The position numbers and the translations under genes were made by a program. Positions 7,956-16,822 of a stretch of DNA of 64,000 nt are shown here, in pieces. This DNA comes from Pseudomonadota bacterium (GTDB lineage Bacteria; Pseudomonadota; Alphaproteobacteria; Dongiales; Dongiaceae). The notes below the pieces were generated by a model, which was given only the letters and a program-made list of their open reading frames with translations, searched no databases and was not told the origin of the DNA. Each line of letters starts with the position of its first letter. The first letter of the stretch is position 1. The stretch covers positions 1,014,033 to 1,078,032 of the forward strand of contig JAJYUT010000001.1 of assembly GCA_021792365.1 (NCBI GenBank), given 5' to 3'.

Positions 7956-9739
7956 GAGGCCACCTCCCAGCTCATGCTGAGCTTGATGGCCGAGTTGATG
8001 AGGCCGACCAGCGAATAGGTCTGCGGGTAGTTGCCCCAGAGCTCGCCGGTCGCCATCGCGATGTCCTCCGACAGCAGGCCGTGCCGGTTGCGCCGCGCCA
8101 GCATGGTCTCGAACAGGGCGCGGGCCTCCTCGCGCCGCCCCAGCGCCACCAGGGCGTCGATGTACCAGAAGGTGCAGATGGTGAAGGCGGTTTCGGGCCG
8201 GCCGAAATCGTCCGGCACGACATAGCGGAACAGGAAGTCGCCGCGCTTCAGCTCTCTGCCGATCGCATCGACCGTCATGCGAAAGCGCGGATCCTCGGCC
8301 TCGAGGAAGCCGAGCGGTTCGACGAGGAGCATGCTGGCATCAAGATCATTTCCGTCGAAGGTGGAAACGAGCGACTTGCGGCTTTCGTTCCAGGCGCGTT
8401 GCAGAATGATCCCGCGCAACCGGTCCGCCGCGGCCCGCCAGTAATTGACGCGGTCGGTCCGGCCCATCACGGCCGCGATCTTGGCCAGGCGGTCGCACGC
8501 CGCCCAGCTCATGATGGCCGAGAAGGTGTGGATCGCGGCGGTGTTACGCAGCTCCCATGGCCCGGAATCGGGCTGGTCGAACACCGCCTCCGCCTTGCGG
8601 CCGATGGCTTCGAGCTGCTCGAACAGCGCGGCGTTCGCGCTCTGGCGGAGCAGGCGCTTGTCGAAGAATACGTGCGTGCAGGCCAGGACCAAACCGCCAT
8701 AGACGTCGTTCTGCACCTGGACATAGGCCTGGTTGCCGATCCGCACCGGGCCCATGCCGCGATAGCCGCTAAGGTCCGGGCTGATCACTTCTTCCAGGTT
8801 CTGCTGCCGCGTGATGCCGTACACCGGCTGGATGCTGCCGTCGCGCGCGTCGTCGACGATATCGGTGATGTAGCGGATGTAGTCTTCCATGGTGCGCGTG
8901 ACGCCGATCGCGTTCAGCACGCGGATCACGAAGAACGAATCGCGGAGCCAGCAATAGCGGTAATCCCAGTTGCGCTCCGTGTTCGGGGCCTCCGGGATCG
9001 AGGTGGTGAGCGCGGCGACGATGGCGCCGGTCTCCTCGAAGTTGCACAGCTTGAGCGTGATCGCCGCGCGGATCACCGCCTCCTGCCACTCGAATGGGAT
9101 GGAGAGGCCACGTACCCAGCCATGCCACCAGTCGAGCGTTGCCTCCAGCTGGTTGCGCCCGACATCGCGCACGTCCTCCAGGACGCTCTCATCGGGGCCC
9201 AGCACGAACCACAGGTCATCACCCAGGCGGAAGCTGCGCTCGTCCAGCAGGTAGGAGATCGGCGCGTTGGTCGTCACGCGCAGGACCTGACGCGGCCCGA
9301 CGAAGCGCATGTGGTTGCTGCCGCGCGTGGTCTCCGGGATCACGGCCCCATTGGCCATGCGCGGCTTGATGCGGACCGTGATGATCGGCCGGCCGGAGAC
9401 CGGGCGGATGCGCCGCATGATGGTGGGCGGCCGGAACATGCGCCCGAAGCGCAGGAAGCGGGGACAATAATCGAGGATCTCGATCGTATTGCCGCCGCTG
9501 TCGGTTACCAGGGTCTCGAGGACCGCGGAATTGTCGATATAGCGCTGCGTCGTGCTGGCGACGTCCTTCATCTCGACCGTGAAGGATCCTTCGTGGCCGT
9601 TGTCGTGCAGCAGGGCGCAGAAGACCGGATCCCCGTCCAGGCGGGGAAAGCAGGACCAGACGATGGAGCCCTGGGGGTCGATGAGCGCCGAGATGGCGCA
9701 ATTGCCGATGACGCCGAGTTCGAGATTTCGATCAGCCAT
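7952..9739 (-). CDS. glycoside hydrolase family 15 protein (glucoamylase/trehalase-like)
   Basis: A 595-residue cytoplasmic GH15-type (alpha/alpha)6-barrel enzyme. The N-terminal MADRNLELGVIGNCAISALI and the motifs ERNWDYRYCWLRD, GYRGMGPVRIGNQAYVQ and ELWGNYPQTYSLVGLINSA are characteristic of bacterial GH15 proteins that neighbour ots genes. Some family members are trehalases or glucoamylases; the substrate is not determinable here. It is transcribed just ahead of otsA and overlaps it by four bases. An in-frame Met five codons upstream is a possible alternative start. Confidence 0.88.
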   Translation of the reverse strand: MADRNLELGVIGNCAISALIDPQGSIVWSCFPRLDGDPVFCALLHDNGHEGSFTVEMKDVASTTQRYIDNSAVLETLVTDSGGNTIEILDYCPRFLRFGRMFRPPTIMRRIRPVSGRPIITVRIKPRMANGAVIPETTRGSNHMRFVGPRQVLRVTTNAPISYLLDERSFRLGDDLWFVLGPDESVLEDVRDVGRNQLEATLDWWHGWVRGLSIPFEWQEAVIRAAITLKLCNFEETGAIVAALTTSIPEAPNTERNWDYRYCWLRDSFFVIRVLNAIGVTRTMEDYIRYITDIVDDARDGSIQPVYGITRQQNLEEVISPDLSGYRGMGPVRIGNQAYVQVQNDVYGGLVLACTHVFFDKRLLRQSANAALFEQLEAIGRKAEAVFDQPDSGPWELRNTAAIHTFSAIMSWAACDRLAKIAAVMGRTDRVNYWRAAADRLRGIILQRAWNESRKSLVSTFDGNDLDASMLLVEPLGFLEAEDPRFRMTVDAIGRELKRGDFLFRYVVPDDFGRPETAFTICTFWYIDALVALGRREEARALFETMLARRNRHGLLSEDIAMATGELWGNYPQTYSLVGLINSAIKLSMSWEVAS

Positions 9740-9768
9740 TCCACTCGCTTGCAAGATTGTTATCTGGG

Positions 9769-9788
9769 GCGGTTCTTAGCCGAACCGC
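9769..9788. other. hairpin in the 5' leader of the GH15-otsA operon
   Basis: GCGGTTC and GAACCGC form a perfect 7-bp stem with a six-base loop about 30 bases upstream of the GH15 start. It could be a leader structure or an operator; there is no T-run on either strand. Confidence 0.3.
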
Positions 9789-9878
9789 GAAGCTCGATGC
9801 CACCCTATGGTCATCATCGCGGTCGATCAACCCTGCACCCGCATTTCGACGCGCGGCTACCCGATGGCTGCAAGATGG

Positions 9879-9927
9879 TGTGAGGCGAAGGCCGCATCAC
9901 CGCAGATGCGGCGCATAAAGGTCACAC
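9879..9927 (-). terminator. nested hairpin downstream of the MttB-family gene
   Basis: An inner 7-bp stem GCCGCAT/ATGCGGC (9891-9912) is nested inside a GTGTGA/TCACAC pairing (9879-9884 with 9922-9927). It lies immediately after the stop of the minus-strand MttB-family gene. No strong T-run follows, so intrinsic termination is uncertain. Confidence 0.35.
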
Positions 9928-9934
9928 TGTGGCG

Positions 9935-11473
9935 TCAGCGCACCGCGTCGGGCAGGCCAGCCTTCTTGCGTGCGATGAAATCAAGCAGGGCCTCGTCGAT
10001 CGCCGGGTCCAGCGGCGGCGGCTCGTATTGCGCCAGCAGCTTGCGGGCGCGCTCGGCGGCGCGCTGGCCGGCGTCCCTGGCGCCTTCCGCCTCCCACTGC
10101 TCGAAGCTGTTATTGTCCGCGATAGTGGAGGTGTAGAACGCCGTTTTGAAATTGCGCTGCGTGTGTGCGCAGCCGAGATAGTGCCCTCCGGGGCCGACTT
10201 CGCGCACCGCCTCCAGCGCCAGCGCCTCGTCCGAGAGGTCCGGCCCCTCGGCGAGGATCTGCAGCGAGGCAAGCTGGTCGGCGTCCATCACGAACTTGGC
10301 GTAGCCGGCGCTGAGGCCTGCCTCCAGCCAGCCCGCCGTGTGCATCACGAAATTGGCTCCCGCCATCAGCGTCGGGATCATGGTCTGAGCCGATTCGTAG
10401 GCCGCCTGTGCGTCCGCGATCTTCGAGCCGTTCAGCATGCCGCCGGTGCGGACCGGCAGCTTGTAGCGCCGCGCCAGCTGGCAGCAGGCATAGATCATCA
10501 TCGCCGGCTCGGCCGTCCCCATCATCGGCGCGCCCGATTGCATCGAGACGGTGGTAACGAAGCTGCCATAGACCATGGGCGAGCCCGGCCGCTCCAACTG
10601 CCCATAGGCGATGCCGGCGAGCGCCTCGGCATTCAACTGCGCGATCGCGCCTGCCGTGCTCGCCGGCGCCATCGCGCCCGCCATGATGAAGGGCGTCACC
10701 AGCACCGCTTGGTTGGCGCGGGCATAGACGCGCAGGGCGGAGAGCATGCTCTCGTCCCACACCATCGGCGAGTTGCAGTTGACGATCGAGGTCATGACGG
10801 TGTTGCCGGCGTCGATGAACGCGTCGCCGAACAGGATGCGCGCCATGGCGACGCAATCCTCGGCGCGCTCCGGCGCGGTCACGATTCCCATGTAGGGCTT
10901 GTCGGAATACTTGATGTGGCTGTAGACGATGTCGAGATGCCGCTTCGGCACCGGCACATCCACCGGCTCGCAGATGACGCCTCCGGAATGATGGATGTTC
11001 GGCGTCATGTAGCCGAGCTTCACGAAGTTCTGCAGATCCTCCAGCGTGCCGTAGCGCCGCTTGTTGTCGAGGTCCCGTACGAAGGGCGAGCCATAGGTCG
11101 GTACGAAGATGGTATTGCGCCCGCCGACCGTGACGCCGCGCTCCGGGTTGCGGGCGTGCTGCACGAATTCCGAGGGTGCCTGCGCCAGGATCTCCAGGAG
11201 CAGGCCGCGATCGATATGCACGCGCTCGCCGACCACCTTCGCGCCCGCCTTGCGCCAGGCCTCGAGCGCGATGGCGTCGCGGAAGTCGATCCCGACCTCC
11301 TCCAGGATGGTCATGGAGGCCTGGTGGATGCGCTCCAGCCCTTCCTCGGTGAAATATTCGTAATCGGGAATGCGCCGGACCACCGGCCGGCGCTGGATGA
11401 CGGGGGCGGAGCCGCGCTCCTGGTGGCGGCCCTGCGTGCCGCCGCGCCGTCTGATGATCGCGTCCGCGCCCAT
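9935..11473 (-). CDS. trimethylamine/betaine methyltransferase family (MttB-like, non-pyrrolysine)
   Basis: A 512-residue TIM-barrel protein of the MttB superfamily (COG5598). In methanogens MttB carries pyrrolysine at an in-frame amber codon; here the frame is uninterrupted, so it belongs to the non-Pyl subgroup that includes glycine betaine:corrinoid methyltransferase MtgB. Recognisable stretches are EEGLERIHQASMTILEEVGI, GLDVPVP-like CEPVDVPVPKRH, MQSGAPMMGTAEPAMM and the C-terminal LGCAHTQRNF. I start at MGADAIIRRRGG because upstream residues look non-coding. No corrinoid protein or MtrH partner is next to it, so the acceptor and substrate are open. Confidence 0.85.
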   Translation of the reverse strand: MGADAIIRRRGGTQGRHQERGSAPVIQRRPVVRRIPDYEYFTEEGLERIHQASMTILEEVGIDFRDAIALEAWRKAGAKVVGERVHIDRGLLLEILAQAPSEFVQHARNPERGVTVGGRNTIFVPTYGSPFVRDLDNKRRYGTLEDLQNFVKLGYMTPNIHHSGGVICEPVDVPVPKRHLDIVYSHIKYSDKPYMGIVTAPERAEDCVAMARILFGDAFIDAGNTVMTSIVNCNSPMVWDESMLSALRVYARANQAVLVTPFIMAGAMAPASTAGAIAQLNAEALAGIAYGQLERPGSPMVYGSFVTTVSMQSGAPMMGTAEPAMMIYACCQLARRYKLPVRTGGMLNGSKIADAQAAYESAQTMIPTLMAGANFVMHTAGWLEAGLSAGYAKFVMDADQLASLQILAEGPDLSDEALALEAVREVGPGGHYLGCAHTQRNFKTAFYTSTIADNNSFEQWEAEGARDAGQRAAERARKLLAQYEPPPLDPAIDEALLDFIARKKAGLPDAVR

Positions 11474-11812
11474 GGTGCCCCCGGTCCCTGACCTGATCTC
11501 GATGAGCGCGATGCTAGCCCAGCCCGATGCGCCGGTTAAGACACGGAAAGCTCCGGCCTCGCGTGAGTTCTGCGCAAGCTGCCGGGCCGCGGGTCGGGCA
11601 TCGGCCGCAAGCGCGGATGCGACGGCTGGTCGCGGGCTGGCCGATCCTGGCGCGGCCCGCACGCTTGAAATGCAATCTGCGGTCGCGCGGCGATTCGAAT
11701 GCGGTCGGGATGTCGCGGCGCTCCGCCGGCCCGGGTTCACCGCTCTTTAACTCACACCATTGTCCTTTGACGATTGCGTCGGTTGGAAGCGATAACCATC
11801 TTGGGGACACGG
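11474..11812. other. divergent spacer without recognisable gene
   Basis: About 340 bases separate the MttB-family gene (leftward) from the DUF2062 gene (rightward). Both strands stay open in places because of the high GC content, but no frame resembles a protein family. Promoters for both neighbours must lie here; I see no confident -35/-10 pair and no riboswitch-like structure. Confidence 0.4.
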
Positions 11813-12457
11813 TTGAGAGTCGAGGGCGTGGATTTGGCCTGGAGCAGGAGGAAGGAGCCGCCGGAGCGGTCGGAGTTACGGCGGCCGGCAGGGCTGTGGC
11901 ACCGCTTGGTGCGCGCCGTCCGCTTCCGCCTGATCGTGCCCATCCTGCGCAGCCGCCACTCGCCGGAGCACACCGCGCGCGGGGTCATGGTGGGGTTGGT
12001 CTGCGCCTGTCTGCCCTCGCCGGTCGGGCAGATGGGAATCGCCATCGGGGCCTGGGTGGTGGCGCGCCGCCTCTTCAATTGGGATTTCAGCCTCATCCAG
12101 GGCGTCGCCTGGACCTGGACCACCAATGTCTTCACCGCGGCGCCGATCTATTATTTCTTTTTTCTGACGGGCCAGATCCTGCTCGGGCGCTGGGACGATC
12201 TCAGCGGCTACGGGGCCTTCGTCCAGACCTTCACCACCACGATGTCCAACGAGACGGGCTTCGTCGACACGCTGCTGGCGGTCGGCAAGCTGATCGTGCT
12301 GCAATGGGGCTTCGCCATGTGGGTCGGCTCCATTCCATGGGCCGCTTTGCTCGGCTGGATTGGATACCGCCTCTCCCTGCGCTTCGTGATCGCATACCGT
12401 CTTGCCCGCGCGCGGCGGCTGGAGAAGCGCCTGGCCAGCCAGCAGCAGGCAGTGTAG
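11813..12457 (+). CDS. DUF2062 membrane protein
   Basis: A roughly 214-residue inner-membrane protein of the DUF2062 family. After a basic cytoplasmic N-terminus there is the family motif RHSPEHTARGVMVGL and a run of hydrophobic helices (VCACLPSPVGQMGIAIG, VAWTWTTNVFTAAPIYYF, LIVLQWGFAMWVGSIPWAAL). It ends in a basic, coil-prone tail RARRLEKRLASQQQ. The start is uncertain: I use a TTG with GGGGA five bases upstream, but a TTG at 11774 and a GTG at 11828 are in frame. The molecular role of the family is not established. Confidence 0.75.
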   Translation: MRVEGVDLAWSRRKEPPERSELRRPAGLWHRLVRAVRFRLIVPILRSRHSPEHTARGVMVGLVCACLPSPVGQMGIAIGAWVVARRLFNWDFSLIQGVAWTWTTNVFTAAPIYYFFFLTGQILLGRWDDLSGYGAFVQTFTTTMSNETGFVDTLLAVGKLIVLQWGFAMWVGSIPWAALLGWIGYRLSLRFVIAYRLARARRLEKRLASQQQAV

Positions 12458-12530
12458 CCAATCCGGGTTGCTTGTCTCGCCGGGCGCGCTTCAGTAGCGT
12501 GCCGGCGGTCGAGGCATGAGGGGGACGAGC

Positions 12531-13907
12531 ATGGCGCGCAAGGGGATGTCCGCGGGCGGGGCCGCCGGTGAGCTTGCGCGTTTTCTGAGGGCCAATCCGG
12601 GCGTCACGCAGGTGGACGCCTTCCTGGCCGACATGAATGGCGTTCCGCGCGGCAAGCGCTTTCCGGTGCACGAGGCGGCGAAGATTTGGTCCGGCGGCGT
12701 GCAATTGCCCTTCTGTCTCTATTTTCTCGACGTGACCGGCGAAGATCTCGATCCCGGCGGGCGGTCCGAGGCGCGCGGCGACCCGGACGGCAATGCCTGG
12801 CCGGTCGCGGGCACGCTGGCGCTGATCCCGTGGGCGAACGAGCCGACGGCGCAGGTCCTGCTCACAATGCCGGATCAGAGGAACCAGCCTTGTCTGGTCG
12901 ATCCGCGCCAGGTCCTGGCGCGGCTGCTCGCCCGCTTCGCCAAGCGCGGCCTCATCCCCGTGGTTGCGGTTGAGATGGAATTCTACCTGACGGATCGCAA
13001 GCGCGGTCCGCAGGGCGAGCCGCTGCCGCCGATCTCGCCCGCCACCGGCGAGCCCGATTCGACCCGGCAGCTCTACAGCATCGGCGGGCTCGACATCTAT
13101 GCCGATTTCGTGCGCGACGTCGCCGCGGCGGCGAAGCTGCAGAATGTCCCGGCCTCCACCGCCATCGCGGAGAATTCGCCGGGCCAGTTCGAGATCAACC
13201 TCTATCATGACAACGATGCGGTCAGGGCCTGCGATCACGCCATGCTCCTGCGGCGCATCATCAAGTCGGTGGCGGCGCGCCATGGCTTTGCCGCCAGCTT
13301 CATGGCCAAGCCCTATCTCGACCGCGCCGGCAGTGGCATGCATGTGCATTGCAGCCTGGTGGATGCGAAGGGCCGCAACCTGTTCGACGACGGCGGCGAG
13401 GCGGGTACGAAGCTCCTGCGCCATGCGATCGGCGGATTGGCCGCGACCACGGCGGAGGCGATAGCCCTGCTGGCGCCCAACATCAATTCGTATCGCCGCT
13501 ACCGGCCTGGCTCCCTCGTGCCGATGGGAACCGCCTGGGGCTACAACAACCGCTCCGTCGCGTTCCGCATCCCGACCGGCTCGCCGCAGGCGCGGCGCAT
13601 CGAGCATCGCATCGCCGGCGCCGACGCCAATCCGTATCTGGCAGTCGCCGCCGTCCTCGCCGGCATGCTGCACGGCATCGAGCGCAGGATCGATCCCGGT
13701 GCGCCGGCCACGACCGATGTCAGCGCCCGCATCGATCCCAGGATCCCGTTCCAGTGGAACGAGGCCATCGCCAGGCTGCGCAAGGCGAAGATCCTGCCCG
13801 ACTACATCGGCGCCGACTACCTGGCGCTCTATGCCGATGCGAAGGCGGCCGAGCTGGCGAAGTTCAACACTGCCATCTCGCCGCAGGAGCACACGTGGTA
13901 CCTGTGA
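12531..13907 (+). CDS. glutamine synthetase family ligase (PuuA-like)
   Basis: A 458-residue glutamine-synthetase-fold ligase. Conserved pieces are the N-terminal DAFLADMNGVPRGKRFP, the metal/glutamate site VAVEMEFYLTD, NSPGQFEINLYHDND, the ATP/metal loop GSGMHVHCSLVD and the NRSVAFRIP arginine motif. This N-terminal wording is typical of gamma-glutamyl-polyamine synthetases (PuuA/GlnA-like) rather than housekeeping GlnA. An AGGGGG site precedes the ATG at 12531. It is followed five bases later by an FAD amine oxidase, suggesting joint amine or polyamine catabolism. Confidence 0.88.
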   Translation: MARKGMSAGGAAGELARFLRANPGVTQVDAFLADMNGVPRGKRFPVHEAAKIWSGGVQLPFCLYFLDVTGEDLDPGGRSEARGDPDGNAWPVAGTLALIPWANEPTAQVLLTMPDQRNQPCLVDPRQVLARLLARFAKRGLIPVVAVEMEFYLTDRKRGPQGEPLPPISPATGEPDSTRQLYSIGGLDIYADFVRDVAAAAKLQNVPASTAIAENSPGQFEINLYHDNDAVRACDHAMLLRRIIKSVAARHGFAASFMAKPYLDRAGSGMHVHCSLVDAKGRNLFDDGGEAGTKLLRHAIGGLAATTAEAIALLAPNINSYRRYRPGSLVPMGTAWGYNNRSVAFRIPTGSPQARRIEHRIAGADANPYLAVAAVLAGMLHGIERRIDPGAPATTDVSARIDPRIPFQWNEAIARLRKAKILPDYIGADYLALYADAKAAELAKFNTAISPQEHTWYL

Positions 13908-13911
13908 CGAT

Positions 13912-15207
13912 ATGACCGGCATCTCCGACATCCTCATCGTCGGCGCGGGACTTGCGGGCGCCTCGGCGGCCGAAACGCTGGCCGCACGCGGTTTCTCGGT
14001 CACCGTGCTCGAGGCCCGCGATCGGGTGGGCGGGCGCGGCTTCGCGCGGCAGTTCGGCGCCGGCGGCGAATCGCTGGAGTTCGGTGGCGCCTGGATCACG
14101 CCGTGGCATCAGCACATCCGGGACGCATGCGCGCGGCACCACATTGCGCTGCGTCCGCGCGCGCCGGTCGTGGAGCGGCGCTGGTTCCGCGACGGCGCGC
14201 TGCATGACGACGCGGCCGCCTCTGCGGCCGATCTGGCGGCGCATGAGCGCTGCCTCGGCCGCATCGCCACCGATGCGCTGCTGCTCAAGAAGGGCGAGAC
14301 GCAGGACGAGGCTGGCCGCACGCTGGTCGATATCAGCTTCGCCGGCTATCTCTCGCGCATCGGTGCGCCGCGCGCCACCCGCGATCTCTGCGGCGCGTGG
14401 TGGACGGTCAGCGGCAATGGCGATCACGCGCGGGTCCCCGCTTCGGAGTTCCTGTCGAGTTGCGCCTATGGCGACGGCGCGCCGGACGGCATGATCGAGG
14501 TCTGGGCCGACACGCTGGCGGGCGGCGTCACGCGCCTGGCGCAACGCATGATCGCTGCGTCCCGCGCGACCCTGGTCGAGGGCGTCGGAGTGACGAAGAT
14601 CGCGCACGCGCCCGGCGGAGTGACCGCCGAGACCGCCGACGGCCGCGCTTGGCGCGCCAAGGCGGCCCTGCTCGCGACCGGCATCAACCCGCTGGCGGCG
14701 ATCGCCTTCGCTCCGCCTTTGCCGGCGCCGCAGGCCAGCGCGCTCGCGGCCGGCCATATCGGCGCGTCGGTCAAGATCTGGGCCAAGGTCGCGGGCGTTG
14801 CCGTGGGCGTGCTGGCGACGGGCGGCGGCGACGGCATCGAATGGATGTTCTCCGAGCGGGCTACGGCGGACGGCGCAACCATGATCGTTGGCTTCGGCCT
14901 TGCCGCGCGTTTCGATCCGGCGGCTCCCGGCGCGGTGGAGCAGGCGGTCGCGCGCTTCTTCCCGGAGGCGAGGCTGCTCGCCTATGACTGGCACGATTGG
15001 GTCGGCGATCCGTTCGCGCGCGGCACCTGGATCGCACCGGTGCTGGGCGCGGAGGAGGCGCTGGCGCCGGCCACCTGGCGCGGGATGGGCGCGCTGGCCT
15101 TCGCGTCCTCCGACATCGCGATGGACAGCGCCGGCTGGTTCGAAGGTGCGATGGTTTCCGGCCTGCGGGCGGCAGACGAGATCGCGCAGGTCATCGAAGG
15201 GCGCTAG
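13912..15207 (+). CDS. FAD-dependent amine oxidase
   Basis: A 431-residue flavin monoamine oxidase. The FAD-binding dinucleotide fold is at the N-terminus (ILIVGAGLAGASAAETLAARG, then EARDRVGGRGF, then FGGAWITPWH), and a C-terminal FAD contact region reads GMGALAFASSDIAMDSAGW. It lies four bases after the glutamine-synthetase-like gene, so the two are probably co-transcribed and act on the same amine: gamma-glutamylation plus oxidation recalls the Puu putrescine pathway, but the substrate is inferred only from that context. Its TAG stop is shared base-by-base with the convergent gene at 15204. Confidence 0.88.
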   Translation: MTGISDILIVGAGLAGASAAETLAARGFSVTVLEARDRVGGRGFARQFGAGGESLEFGGAWITPWHQHIRDACARHHIALRPRAPVVERRWFRDGALHDDAAASAADLAAHERCLGRIATDALLLKKGETQDEAGRTLVDISFAGYLSRIGAPRATRDLCGAWWTVSGNGDHARVPASEFLSSCAYGDGAPDGMIEVWADTLAGGVTRLAQRMIAASRATLVEGVGVTKIAHAPGGVTAETADGRAWRAKAALLATGINPLAAIAFAPPLPAPQASALAAGHIGASVKIWAKVAGVAVGVLATGGGDGIEWMFSERATADGATMIVGFGLAARFDPAAPGAVEQAVARFFPEARLLAYDWHDWVGDPFARGTWIAPVLGAEEALAPATWRGMGALAFASSDIAMDSAGWFEGAMVSGLRAADEIAQVIEGR

Positions 15208-15908
15208 CGCCGCACCACGGTCGCTGTGCGCCCGGCCGCGCCGGGCCGCCCCGGAACGACGACCGCGTTGGCGATGAATCCAGCCGGAACCTGAACGGGT
15301 TCATGCGCGGAGAGGCGGTTATCCACCGCCAGCGCGCGTAATTCATTGAGCCAGGTCGCGAGGTCCAGCGCATCCTGCTCGGCATCCTTAGCGCCGTATT
15401 CGTTGGCGTCGATGCGCAGCACTTCGCGCGTGTGGGTGGCGCCGACCTCCATGCCCGGCTCCAGCGGGGCGTTCTCGATGGACACGGTGTACCAATAGGT
15501 CCGAGTGCCGTTCTTGGTCTTGCGCCGGTGCTCGAGCCGCTCGAAAGCCGGCAGCGCGCGCCACGGGAAGCGCCGTTGCTTGAACAGCGTGCGGATGACG
15601 AGGCCCTCTGCACTGATCTCGAGATGATGATAGGGGCTGCCCGGCATCGTCTTGAGCAGCGCGCCGGCGATGCCGCACAGCCCGCCGATGGCGAAGGGCA
15701 GCGCAAGCAGGCTGAACGCAGCATCGGCCCAGCCGCCCGGCGGCGGGAAGTGGATGGTGCCCTCGTCCAGGTCAAGCACGCCGGACGCGCCGGCCATCCA
15801 GAAGAGCGCGAAACCCAGAAAGAATCCGAAGACCACAATCGGCAGAATCTGTGCGCCCCGCCGCGGCAACAGGCGAACGGGCAGCCGAGTATCGTACCGG
15901 TGGTCCAT
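15204..15908 (-). CDS. hypothetical two-span membrane protein with PH-like domain
   Basis: A 234-residue protein. Two hydrophobic segments lie near the N-terminus (ILPIVVFGFFLGFALFWMAG and AAFSLLALPFAIGGLCGIAG), followed by a beta-rich cytoplasmic region (LEISAEGLVIRTLFKQRRFPW) that looks like a bacterial PH-like or DUF3592-adjacent fold. The C-terminus contains a helical stretch and a basic end. No catalytic motif is visible. It overlaps the convergent amine oxidase gene by four bases (CTAG). Function unknown. Confidence 0.65.
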   Translation of the reverse strand: MDHRYDTRLPVRLLPRRGAQILPIVVFGFFLGFALFWMAGASGVLDLDEGTIHFPPPGGWADAAFSLLALPFAIGGLCGIAGALLKTMPGSPYHHLEISAEGLVIRTLFKQRRFPWRALPAFERLEHRRKTKNGTRTYWYTVSIENAPLEPGMEVGATHTREVLRIDANEYGAKDAEQDALDLATWLNELRALAVDNRLSAHEPVQVPAGFIANAVVVPGRPGAAGRTATVVRR

Positions 15909-15913
15909 GGCGG

Positions 15914-16189
15914 TCACGCGCCGCTTCTGGGGCGGTTCTTGCGGATGATCGCGATGATGATGAGGCAGAACGTGACGAGGCGCGCCAGATAGATGATCGG
16001 CTGCGTCTCTTCCGACAGGTCGGCGAAGCCCAGGACGAAGCGCGCCACTGCGTCAAGGCCGAACGCCGCCGCGAAGAACAGGAAGAAGCTGTCCCTGGTC
16101 TGCCGCCAGAAACGCAGGAAGAACAAGGCCGCCACCCCCGAGGCCATGGCAACCGCACCCAGCAGGACTGCGCTGACCTGTTCCATCAT
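15914..16189 (-). CDS. DUF5985-family small membrane protein
   Basis: A 91-residue protein with three predicted membrane helices (VSAVLLGAVAMASGVAALFF, DSFFLFFAAAFGLDAVARF, IYLARLVTFCLIIIAIIRKN). The family is small, three-span and usually occurs as tandem pairs, as here. The start ATG overlaps the preceding stop as ATGA, so translation is coupled. No function is established; the pairing and the winged-helix gene just upstream suggest a regulated small membrane module. Confidence 0.7.
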   Translation of the reverse strand: MMEQVSAVLLGAVAMASGVAALFFLRFWRQTRDSFFLFFAAAFGLDAVARFVLGFADLSEETQPIIYLARLVTFCLIIIAIIRKNRPRSGA

Positions 16190-16443
16190 TCGGCATCCCA
16201 GATGAGGCCGTAGAGCAGCACGGCCATGGCCATGACGGCGACAGAGGTGCGCCAGATCGAGAGGTCTGCTCCGACCATCACGACCTTGTCGAGCACAAGG
16301 ATGAGATTGTTGAGCGTCAGTCCCGCGAAGCACAGGCCGCTCCATAGCAGCAGCCGGTACCGGCTGCGGAAATAAGCCCTGAGCAGCAAGACGGCGCAAA
16401 TGAAGGCGGCCACCGCGCACAGGAGATAGATGATCTGTGCCAT
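16186..16443 (-). CDS. DUF5985-family small membrane protein
   Basis: An 85-residue paralogue of the following gene with three hydrophobic segments (IIYLLCAVAAFICAVLLLRA, LLLWSGLCFAGLTLNNLIL, SVAVMAMAVLLYGLIW). Both share the pattern of a first helix, the RFWRQTRDSFFLFF/RAYFRSRYRLLLWS loop and an acidic second half. It begins two bases after the stop of the winged-helix gene and overlaps the next start by four bases. Confidence 0.7.
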   Translation of the reverse strand: MAQIIYLLCAVAAFICAVLLLRAYFRSRYRLLLWSGLCFAGLTLNNLILVLDKVVMVGADLSIWRTSVAVMAMAVLLYGLIWDAE

Positions 16444-16444
16444 T

Positions 16445-16822
16445 CTAGCGGTCCTTCCGGATTTTGAATGCGTCGGCGAATTGCCGGATCCGACGCGGCT
16501 TGCCATGGATCAGGTTGGTAATGGGGATGAGCTGCTTGGAATAGAACTCCGCCAGCCGGTCGATCATCACCAGGGTCTCCGCGGATTGGCCGGCATAGCG
16601 GTAGAGATCGTTCTCGCGCGCAATCAATCCCTCCGTGAAAAGCTGGGCCAGCACTTCCTCGGCCTGACTTTCCGATGTGTAGAGCCGGCGGGCGATGGCG
16701 GCGATGTCCCAGGAGTTCTGCGGACTGGCGCGCAGCAGGAGCAGCGCCTCCAGATGCGCCACGGAATCGATGTACCTCAGGATGAAGTCCCGCAGATCGG
16801 CGGGGATCGGATCATCCGCCAT
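16445..16822 (-). CDS. winged-helix domain protein (hypothetical)
   Basis: A 125-residue soluble protein. The middle part (LEALLLLRASPQNSWDIAAIARRLYTS then LFTEGLIARENDLYRYAG) reads as a winged-helix DNA-binding fold: helix, recognition helix and a beta wing. The C-terminal helix is basic. It is the first gene of a three-gene operon with two DUF5985 membrane proteins, so it may be their regulator; no ligand domain is seen. Confidence 0.65.
   Translation of the reverse strand: MADDPIPADLRDFILRYIDSVAHLEALLLLRASPQNSWDIAAIARRLYTSESQAEEVLAQLFTEGLIARENDLYRYAGQSAETLVMIDRLAEFYSKQLIPITNLIHGKPRRIRQFADAFKIRKDR

Noticed and set aside
8081..9883. A ~600-codon open frame on the plus strand opposite the GH15 gene
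   Set aside because: It is antisense to a gene with clear family motifs, and its residue pattern is dominated by Arg, Asp, His and Gln, as expected from reading GC-rich coding DNA backwards. Similar long antisense frames opposite the MttB-like gene, the antiporter subunits, the glutamine-synthetase-like gene and the cyclase were rejected for the same reason.
9935..11473. Pyrrolysine decoding in the MttB-family gene
   Set aside because: There is no in-frame amber codon and no pyl gene in the window. The sequence fits the non-pyrrolysine subgroup.
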